Positions 1 to 5,153 of a DNA stretch of 7,261 nucleotides are shown one piece after another. The DNA lies in assembly GCA_947165725.1 (NCBI GenBank), contig CAMVBL010000048.1, positions 1 through 7,261 of the forward strand, written 5' to 3'. The notes under the pieces are model-generated. The model was not told where the DNA came from. It worked only from the letters and a program-made list of their open reading frames with translations, and ran no database searches. The position numbers and the translations under genes were made by a program. The stretch's first letter is position 1. Every line of letters starts with the position of its first letter. Source of the stretch: an uncultured Caryophanales bacterium (GTDB lineage: Bacteria > Bacillota_I > Bacilli_A > RFN20 > CAG-826).

Positions 1-1284
1 AGTCAAAAGACTGGTAAGATTGCTTTCTTTAGCTGGAAATTATGTTCTAGAGTGACTGAAGAACTTAAGAAAACTGAATCATTAAAACTTTATCAAGAAT
101 TAGAAACACCACTGACTGATACCTTAGCGGATATGGAAATTGAAGGCTTCCCAATTGACGTTAAAGTATTGGATGAATTTGGTGATGAATATAAAAAGAA
201 AGCTAAAGAGTTAGAAGAAGAAATCTACGCTTTAGCGGGTAAGAAGTTTAATATTGCTTCCCCTAAACAAATCGGTGAAATCTTATTTAATAAATTAGGT
301 CTTTATGCGAATAAGAAGTTATCCACTTCTGTTGATTCTTTAAAAGAAATCGCTAATGAACATCCTATTGTTAACAAGATTTTAGAATATCGTAAATATT
401 TCAAATTAATTACTACTTACGTCGAAGGTTTAAAGAAGCATATTTATCCAGATGGTAAGATCTACGCGAAGTTCAATCAAGCGCTTACCACTACTGGAAG
501 ATTATCTTCTTCTGAACCAAATTTACAAAATATATCTGTTCGTGATGAAGAAGGTAAACTCATTAGAAAAGCCTTCTATTATCCAGATGAAAATTATGAG
601 ATTTTATCTCTCGACTATTCCCAAATTGAACTCAGAGTTTTGGCCGCTTTAAGTAACTGCCAAGGCTTAAAAGATGTCTTCCTCTCTCACGAAGATATTC
701 ATAGTGCGACCGCTAAGAAGATATTTAACCTTCAAGGAGAACCAACACCATTACAAAGAAGAAAGGCTAAAACCGTTAACTTTGGGGTCGTATATGGCAT
801 CTCTGATTGGGGGTTAGCAGAGCAACTTGAAATCGGTCCAAAAGAAGCTAGAGAAATTATTAATTCTTTCTATAGTTCATATCCAGAAGTGGCCACATTC
901 TTCCAACGTATTGTCGCTGATGCCACTAGAGATGGTTATGTCTCTACACTATTAGGAAGACGTAGATACTTAAGAGAATTACATGACGCGAATTATAACG
1001 TCAGGGAATCCGCGAAAAGAGCGGCAATGAACGCTCCTGTTCAAGGCACCGCTGCGGACTTAATTAAATATGCGATGAATAAAGTACATCAAGCTTTGCT
1101 TGATAATAAGTTAGAAACTCGTATGATTTGTCAAATCCACGATGAACTTATCTTTAGAGTGCCTAAGAAAGAAAAAGAAACTGCTTATAAATTAATTAAG
1201 GATATTATGGAGAATGCCTTACTTATCGATGTGCCATTAGAAGTTGATGGCGGTTTCGGTAGAGATTGGTATTCCGCTAAATAG
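1..1284 (+). CDS. polA: DNA polymerase I, C-terminal polymerase domain (5' end outside window)
   Basis: Family A DNA polymerase, which fills gaps during Okazaki-fragment maturation and excision repair. The frame is open from base 1, so the GTG at 52 is an internal Val and not the start; the N-terminal domains lie off the left edge. All polymerase motifs are present. TGRLSSSEPNLQNI is near nt 495-535. Motif A, DYSQIELR, starts at 613 and supplies the first catalytic Asp. The O-helix RRKAK..NFGVVYG spans about 757-798 and keeps the residues equivalent to E. coli Arg754, Lys758, Phe762 and Tyr766. Motif C, QIHDELIF, is near 1132-1155 with the second catalytic Asp at 1141-1143. Phe at the 762 position is the usual bacterial residue that disfavours dideoxynucleotides. 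Whether an active 3'-5' exonuclease exists cannot be judged here. It ends in TAG, 11 bp before the next gene, so the two are probably co-transcribed, as polA-mutM commonly are in Bacilli. Confidence 0.97.
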   Translation, partial: SQKTGKIAFFSWKLCSRVTEELKKTESLKLYQELETPLTDTLADMEIEGFPIDVKVLDEFGDEYKKKAKELEEEIYALAGKKFNIASPKQIGEILFNKLGLYANKKLSTSVDSLKEIANEHPIVNKILEYRKYFKLITTYVEGLKKHIYPDGKIYAKFNQALTTTGRLSSSEPNLQNISVRDEEGKLIRKAFYYPDENYEILSLDYSQIELRVLAALSNCQGLKDVFLSHEDIHSATAKKIFNLQGEPTPLQRRKAKTVNFGVVYGISDWGLAEQLEIGPKEAREIINSFYSSYPEVATFFQRIVADATRDGYVSTLLGRRRYLRELHDANYNVRESAKRAAMNAPVQGTAADLIKYAMNKVHQALLDNKLETRMICQIHDELIFRVPKKEKETAYKLIKDIMENALLIDVPLEVDGGFGRDWYSAK

Positions 1285-1295
1285 GTTTAAAGATT

Positions 1296-2726
1296 ATGCC
1301 AGAATTACCAGAAGTAGAAACAGTTAAAAATGTCTTATTACCGATTATTAAAGATCGTAAGATTATTGCTATTGAAGTTTTAAGAAAAAGTATCGTTAAT
1401 GGTCTAGATGAGGAGTTTATTTCATTCTTTAAGAATGAAACATTTTTAAATATTACTAGACGTGGTAAATTCTTACTTATCCATTTAACCAATGATAAAG
1501 TACTCATCTCCCATTTAAGAATGGAAGGTAAATATATTGAGTTATTAGAGAGAGAAGAAAACACTAAATACGCACGTGTTGTCTTCCATCTTGATAATGG
1601 GCATAAGCTCTGCTACGACGATTCAAGATCTTTTGGCAGAATGATTATGTCTAATGAAGATAATTATTTAAAAGAAAAAGAAATCGCAAAATTAGGACCA
1701 GAACCTTTTGAAGTCGATGATGTTTCTAACTTAGTAAAAGAGTGCCAAAAAATGAGTCTTCCTATTAAGACCGCTTTACTTACTCAAACTCTTATTACTG
1801 GCTTAGGAAATATCTATGTTGATGAAGTCCTTTTCGCTAGTAAAATTCATCCTTTGACTCCAGCGAAATTTATCACTAAAAATGAATGGGAAACCATCAT
1901 CAAAGAATCAAAGAGAATTCTCACTGAAGCGATCAAAGCGGGTGGCTCCACAATCAAGAGTTATCACCCTGGTAAAGACATCTCAGGAGAATTCCAAACA
2001 AAACTCCTCGCTTATGGCCGAAAAGGTGAAAAGTGTGTTTCACGTCACGCTTTTATGCGCTTTATTGCCGTAAATGGCCGTGGCACCACCTATTGTCCGA
2101 AGTGTCAAATCAAGCTTGGAGCGCCGATTAGAATAGCAATTGTAGGAAAGATTGCCTCAGGTAAATCCACTGTCTTAGATGAGTTTGTTAAAGGTGGTTA
2201 TTGCACTATTTCTTCTGATGAAATTGTTCATAAACTATACACTCAAAATGATGTCCAAAATCTCATTAACAAACGTCTTAAAGTTAAAGGTGAAAAATCA
2301 TTCGTTGATAACCTTAGAGATCATATCGAAAAGCATCCCGCTGATTTAGAAAAGTTAGAGAAGATTGTTCATCCATTAGTGAAGAAAGAAATTGAATTAA
2401 CATTTAAGAATTCTAAGTCTCCATTACTAGTGGCCGAAGTTCCACTATTATTCAAAGCCAAGATGCAAGACATGTTTGATGTCATCATTGGTGTGGATAT
2501 TGATGAGAAGATTCAGATTGAAAGACTCAATCTTAGAGATAAAGAAAAAAGCGCTTTTTTAAAGCGCATTAATGATGAGAATAATTTGTTCGAAGAACAT
2601 CGATTAGATTTAGACTTTATCGTTAATAATAACGATACTTTATCTATTTTAAGAAATGATACAAGAGCGATTATTGATAAATTGCTAAGTCGCCTAAATC
2701 CACTTCTTGACCGCACATCGATCTAA
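1296..2726 (+). CDS. mutM-coaE: Fused formamidopyrimidine-DNA glycosylase (MutM/Fpg) and dephospho-CoA kinase (CoaE)
   Basis: A 476-residue frame encodes two complete enzymes. Residues 1-271 are Fpg, which excises 8-oxoguanine and formamidopyrimidines and nicks the abasic site. It begins MPELPEVETV, with the catalytic Pro2/Glu3 that fix the start, and has the hairpin lysine K58, the intercalating triad M76/R111/F113, the H2TH segment GLGNIYVDEVLFASKIHP (169-186), and the zinc finger at 247-270. The finger has C247, C267 and C270 at normal spacing, but Arg250 where the second Cys is expected. A linker of about six residues (IKLGAP) follows. From I278 comes CoaE, which phosphorylates the ribose 3'-OH of dephospho-CoA, the last step of CoA synthesis. 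It shows a P-loop GKIASGKS (284-291), SSDEIVH (306-312, replacing the common DAD-type motif but keeping the second Asp, D308), IVHPLV, VPLLF and the C-terminal DFIVNNN segment. A weak AGG overlaps the polA stop. Separate mutM and coaE genes are neighbours in many Bacilli, so this looks like an in-place gene fusion. Its last 56 bp overlap dnaI. Confidence 0.93.
   Translation: MPELPEVETVKNVLLPIIKDRKIIAIEVLRKSIVNGLDEEFISFFKNETFLNITRRGKFLLIHLTNDKVLISHLRMEGKYIELLEREENTKYARVVFHLDNGHKLCYDDSRSFGRMIMSNEDNYLKEKEIAKLGPEPFEVDDVSNLVKECQKMSLPIKTALLTQTLITGLGNIYVDEVLFASKIHPLTPAKFITKNEWETIIKESKRILTEAIKAGGSTIKSYHPGKDISGEFQTKLLAYGRKGEKCVSRHAFMRFIAVNGRGTTYCPKCQIKLGAPIRIAIVGKIASGKSTVLDEFVKGGYCTISSDEIVHKLYTQNDVQNLINKRLKVKGEKSFVDNLRDHIEKHPADLEKLEKIVHPLVKKEIELTFKNSKSPLLVAEVPLLFKAKMQDMFDVIIGVDIDEKIQIERLNLRDKEKSAFLKRINDENNLFEEHRLDLDFIVNNNDTLSILRNDTRAIIDKLLSRLNPLLDRTSI
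2541..2567 (-). terminator. Intrinsic terminator of the dnaB-dnaI operon, embedded in coaE
   Basis: Read on the minus strand, GCGCTTT (2567-2561), loop AAA (2560-2558) and AAAGCGC (2557-2551) form a perfect 7-bp stem. It is followed directly by TTTTTTCTTT (2550-2541), the layout of a Rho-independent terminator. It lies about 100 nt after the dnaI stop. On the plus strand the same hairpin is followed by ATTAATG, with no U-tract, so it should act only on minus-strand transcripts. The same bases encode KEKSAFLKR of the CoaE part of the fusion. The call rests on sequence pattern only. Confidence 0.8.
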
Positions 2727-3579
2727 TTGTCTTCACGATTTGTTTAGACATAATCGCACCGGCTTTAGAATTGCATTCATAGAGCACTTCGATTTCATCT
2801 AATGTGAAGTTACTAGTAAAGACTGTGAAGAGTCTTTTGTTATAACGTGATGAGATGATTTCATTGACAATCGCGTCTCTAATGAAGTCATTTTTGAATT
2901 CATGACCAAAGTCATCGATAACTAAGACTGGCACTGTGCAGTATTGTTCTAACTTTTTCTTGAATTCTTCATTGTTTTTCTTGTTTAAGTCACTTAATTC
3001 AAGAATACGTTTTGAAGCGTTCATAAAGCAGATTGGAACTTTACCTTTAATTTCTCTTTTTGCTAAGTCGATAGCTATCGCTGCAGCGTAATATGACTTA
3101 CCACTTCTCATACCACCAGTGAGGTAGATCCAGTTAGTTTCTTCATTCTTGATATACTTGTTATAAACAACAGTGGCTTTTGTTCTACCTTTAGTTCTAT
3201 CAAGTTCTGGCATTGTGACATCAAGCCATTCATCTGGGAAATCTTGAATGAGGAACTGCCTTTCAAAACTGACACGTTTTAGAAGTGTTGGACATGGAAT
3301 AAGCTGTGTTTCCACGACACCGTTATTAAATGTGACTTTACTTGTTAAGTAAGCATTTTCTTTCTTGCACTGTTTTAGTCCAGGACAATTTGAGCAGTAA
3401 TTGATGTCTCTTGCAAAATCATAGATTTTGATTACATTAGAATCAATATCTTCATCACTCATTCCTAAGTTCTTGCAATACTTGATTGCTTTTGGACATT
3501 GGTGAATCACTTCTTTCATTTGATCTAGTAAAGAATCATCTGCTGTGATTTTAAGATTGTTTACTTTAAGCCTTTCCAC
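2671..3579 (-). CDS. dnaI: Primosomal protein DnaI, AAA+ helicase loader
   Basis: Bacillus-type loader that places the replicative helicase on DNA together with DnaB and DnaD. Counting from the ATG at 3594, an N-terminal zinc-binding-type region has C67, C70, C76 and C101. The AAA+ domain follows, with Walker A GGMRSGKS (160-167), Walker B VLVIDD (223-228), sensor 1 TSN (260-262) and a probable sensor 2 Arg at 291. Length is close to the 311 residues of B. subtilis DnaI. The start is ambiguous: ATG at 3594, ATG at 3585 and GTG at 3579 are all in frame. A 9-nt Shine-Dalgarno match, GGAGGTGAT (3592-3584), overlaps both ATGs and sits 4 nt before the GTG, so GTG 3579 (302 aa) is preferred. The gene overlaps the end of dnaB by 14 bp, implying translational coupling. 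Its 3' end overlaps the convergent mutM-coaE gene by 56 bp. Confidence 0.93.
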   Translation of the reverse strand: MERLKVNNLKITADDSLLDQMKEVIHQCPKAIKYCKNLGMSDEDIDSNVIKIYDFARDINYCSNCPGLKQCKKENAYLTSKVTFNNGVVETQLIPCPTLLKRVSFERQFLIQDFPDEWLDVTMPELDRTKGRTKATVVYNKYIKNEETNWIYLTGGMRSGKSYYAAAIAIDLAKREIKGKVPICFMNASKRILELSDLNKKNNEEFKKKLEQYCTVPVLVIDDFGHEFKNDFIRDAIVNEIISSRYNKRLFTVFTSNFTLDEIEVLYECNSKAGAIMSKQIVKTIRSMCGQEVDLGDLAIYQ

Positions 3580-4882
3580 CGTCATCACCTCCATTTAATT
3601 CATCCATTAATCTATCCCACTCTAATTCCCAGTCACCATCATCATTGGTCTTGGACTTATCAGTGGTATTTTCTTTATCTGGTTTAATGCTCTCCACTGG
3701 GAGCACCATTTTCTTTGTTACTTTCTTTCCGCGCGTTTTCTTATCTATCTTTCTTAAATAGTTCATCGCATCGACTGCGGTTCTAGCTTCTTCTCTAACA
3801 AGAGAGGCTGCAACTTTTTCAGCATAGGCTCTTGAGAGAACGTTATCCGCTTTTGTGAGAACATAATCTACAACTGCATTTATGACTGGATTTGGTAGAT
3901 GGTAGTTCTTAGATAAATCATTGATTAATCTAATATCCGCAGTTGCAGGTTTTGTACCATCTTGTAAGTAAGCTAGATAATCCTTTGGCGCTTTAGTTTC
4001 CATAAGATTGATCTTCTTTGCAAGATCACTATTACCAGTATTGAGGTTTGGTCCTTCATCTACATCTTTACCTCTATAGCGGTATTTGTAGTTACTTGCC
4101 TCTTGCATGATCTTTGTTAATTTATCAAAGTCAATTCTTTGGCCTTTTGGTTTATCCAAGTCATAGACTTGATTGACAAGATTTGCCGCATCTTTTTCAT
4201 TCACACCATTGAGTGTGGCAAGTCTTTCGACTTCCTTCATTTCTTCTTTTCTGAAGGCTGATTCTTTGAGCTGCGATATTTCCTTTAAGGAATCAAAGAA
4301 CTCTTCATAATTGAACTGTCCTTTAATCTTGCCTCTATTACGGCCTTTGACTACTTGTTTGCTATCAGCCGCTTCTACGAAGGCTTCGTCATCAAGTTGC
4401 GGATGGAAGACTTCTGCGAATGACGCAGTGATTTCTGTGCCATAGTCTTGTTTAGCGTCTAATAAGTAGATCTTCTTAAGTCTAGAAGCATTACTTTCAC
4501 CGATACTTCTGATTAACATGCCATATAGTAATGTATCATCGAAGAAGCCACTTGGGGACTTAGGAGCATATAGTTCGTAATGGTAGATTTTGAAATCTTC
4601 ACCTTCACTGACAAATGTCTTAAGTAGACCCGCTGCTTCAAGATATCTTCTGGCATCAACAAACGCACTAGCGGGCATCCTCATACGCAAGAATACTTGC
4701 TCGTGTGTACATAATGGTGAGACCCTTTCATTATTAGCTTCACTCCAAAGTGTCATGTATAAAGATAAGGCCTCAAAGCCTATCATTGGTTGGTAGAGAT
4801 TACTCAAAGTATCGCGGTCATAATCCGCGATGAGAGAGGCTAATCTTACTTCTAGGAAATCTTGGTGTGCTAATACTTTCAT
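3566..4882 (-). CDS. dnaB: Replication initiation and membrane attachment protein DnaB (Bacillus type)
   Basis: Primosome protein that works with DnaD and DnaI to load the replicative helicase at oriC. It is unrelated to the E. coli DnaB helicase. From ATG 4882 it has 438 residues, against 472 in B. subtilis. The N-terminal winged-helix region contains LYQPMIG..ALSLYMTLW at residues 29-47, which matches B. subtilis DnaB at nearly the same distance from the start. The C-terminal DnaB/DnaD-type domain includes PKDYLAYLQDG and LPNPVINAVVDYVL, then YAEKVAASL (353-361), where the usual YxxxIxxxW motif has Leu in place of Trp. The tail is charged and Gly/Asp-rich. The frame stays open upstream to a GTG at 4981, adding 33 residues with a hydrophobic run. 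That GTG lies in a DnaA box, about 10 nt from the predicted transcription start and without a Shine-Dalgarno, so it is rejected as the start. The RBS of ATG 4882 is also weak. dnaI overlaps its 3' end. Confidence 0.88.
   Translation of the reverse strand: MKVLAHQDFLEVRLASLIADYDRDTLSNLYQPMIGFEALSLYMTLWSEANNERVSPLCTHEQVFLRMRMPASAFVDARRYLEAAGLLKTFVSEGEDFKIYHYELYAPKSPSGFFDDTLLYGMLIRSIGESNASRLKKIYLLDAKQDYGTEITASFAEVFHPQLDDEAFVEAADSKQVVKGRNRGKIKGQFNYEEFFDSLKEISQLKESAFRKEEMKEVERLATLNGVNEKDAANLVNQVYDLDKPKGQRIDFDKLTKIMQEASNYKYRYRGKDVDEGPNLNTGNSDLAKKINLMETKAPKDYLAYLQDGTKPATADIRLINDLSKNYHLPNPVINAVVDYVLTKADNVLSRAYAEKVAASLVREEARTAVDAMNYLRKIDKKTRGKKVTKKMVLPVESIKPDKENTTDKSKTNDDGDWELEWDRLMDELNGGDDGGKA
3584..3592 (-). 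promoter_or_regulatory. Strong ribosome binding site for dnaI inside the end of dnaB
   Basis: GGAGGTGAT on the minus strand matches the 16S rRNA 3'-end complement over nine bases. It lies within the last codons of dnaB, in the Gly-Gly-Asp stretch. The spacing of 4 nt to GTG 3579 is good. ATG 3585 and ATG 3594 overlap or precede the site and could not use it. This decides the preferred dnaI start. Confidence 0.7.
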
Positions 4883-4973
4883 AAGGGAGTCTTTCAATGT
4901 TGGTGTCGCTATTATCACACATAGAAAAAGCAAAAGTAAAATGAAAAAGATATGCACATTTTTAGGCGCATAC

Positions 4974-4982
4974 TTATCCACA
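4974..4982 (+). promoter_or_regulatory. DnaA box 1 (TTATCCACA)
   Basis: Exact match to the strong bacterial DnaA-box consensus. It lies just downstream of the predicted dnaB transcription start and faces box 2 across 3 bp. Confidence 0.75.
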
Positions 4983-4985
4983 TCA

Positions 4986-4994
4986 TGTGTATAA
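4986..4994 (-). promoter_or_regulatory. DnaA box 2 (TTATACACA on the minus strand)
   Basis: Exact match to TTATNCACA, convergent with box 1. It spans the predicted transcription start of dnaB-dnaI, a position where bound DnaA would be expected to affect initiation. Confidence 0.7.
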
Positions 4995-4997
4995 ACA

Positions 4998-5025
4998 TTT
5001 ATATATTCATATATAAATAAGTTAA
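4998..5025 (-). promoter_or_regulatory. Probable dnaB-dnaI promoter
   Basis: On the minus strand, TTAACT (5025-5020, 4 of 6 to the -35 consensus), a 16-bp spacer and TATAAA (5003-4998, 5 of 6 to the -10 consensus). The predicted start is near 4991, giving a leader of about 110 nt before ATG 4882. The region is almost pure A+T, so chance matches are easy and other -10 choices exist. Confidence 0.45.
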
Positions 5026-5046
5026 ATAATTACACTTTTTTAAAAC

Positions 5047-5055
5047 TTATCCACA
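5047..5055 (+). promoter_or_regulatory. DnaA box 3 (TTATCCACA)
   Basis: A second exact consensus DnaA box. It lies upstream of both predicted promoters, between the dnaB and pfkA -35 regions. Confidence 0.75.
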
Positions 5056-5063
5056 TTAAAATT

Positions 5064-5072
5064 TGTGGAAAA
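5064..5072 (-). promoter_or_regulatory. DnaA box 4 (TTTTCCACA on the minus strand)
   Basis: Matches the relaxed consensus TTWTNCACA and faces box 3 across 8 bp. It lies about 14 bp upstream of the predicted pfkA -35. Confidence 0.6.
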
Positions 5073-5085
5073 AAGAGTTTTTACA

Positions 5086-5113
5086 ACGACATTTATAAAA
5101 TTAAGTATATAAT
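5086..5113 (+). promoter_or_regulatory. Probable pfkA promoter
   Basis: A perfect -10 TATAAT (5108-5113) is preceded at 16 bp by ACGACA (5086-5091), 4 of 6 to TTGACA. Transcription would start near 5120, about 34 nt before the pfkA ATG. The weak -35 suggests that an activator may help or that basal use is low. Confidence 0.6.
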
Positions 5114-5121
5114 GTTAGGCG

Positions 5122-5139
5122 TAATAATAACTATTATTA
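5122..5139 (+). repeat. 18-bp interrupted palindrome in the pfkA leader, possible operator
   Basis: TAATAATA, AC, TATTATTA is a perfect inverted repeat of 8 bp arms with a 2-bp centre. It is placed right at the predicted transcription start and directly before the Shine-Dalgarno. The position fits a repressor operator. The low complexity of the arms leaves chance as a real alternative. Confidence 0.45.
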
Positions 5140-5144
5140 AGGAG
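5139..5144 (+). promoter_or_regulatory. Ribosome binding site of pfkA
   Basis: AAGGAG lies 9 nt before ATG 5154. It selects this start over the in-frame ATG at 5112, which overlaps the -10 hexamer and so cannot be in the transcript. Confidence 0.85.
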
Positions 5145-5153
5145 AAACTAGTC

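Noticed and set aside
52..54. GTG as the start codon of polA
   Set aside because: The frame is open back to base 1 with no stop, and polymerase I needs hundreds of residues upstream, so this is an internal Val in a gene cut by the window edge.
319..327. TTATCCACT, one mismatch from a DnaA box, inside polA
   Set aside because: A single near-match in coding sequence with no partner nearby; expected by chance in AT-rich DNA.
2818..2838. AAAGACT...AGTCTTTT hairpin as a plus-strand terminator for polA-mutM-coaE
   Set aside because: The stem has only two G-C pairs and a short U-run, and it lies within dnaI coding sequence. No convincing plus-strand terminator was found.
4915..4986. Short minus-strand frame in the dnaB leader (tandem ATG at 4986 and 4983, 23 codons, stop TGA) as a leader peptide
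   Set aside because: No Shine-Dalgarno, its start overlaps the DnaA boxes, and the composition follows the pyrimidine-rich tract. Nothing supports translation.
4950..5072. This region as the chromosomal oriC
   Set aside because: There is no dnaA, dnaN or rpmH next to it and no clear DnaA-trio element was seen. Without GC skew or genome position, regulation of dnaB-dnaI is the simpler explanation.
5112..5153. In-frame ATG at 5112 as the pfkA start
   Set aside because: It overlaps the -10 TATAAT and would be upstream of the transcript start. ATG 5154 has a clear AAGGAG and gives the normal PfkA N-terminus.
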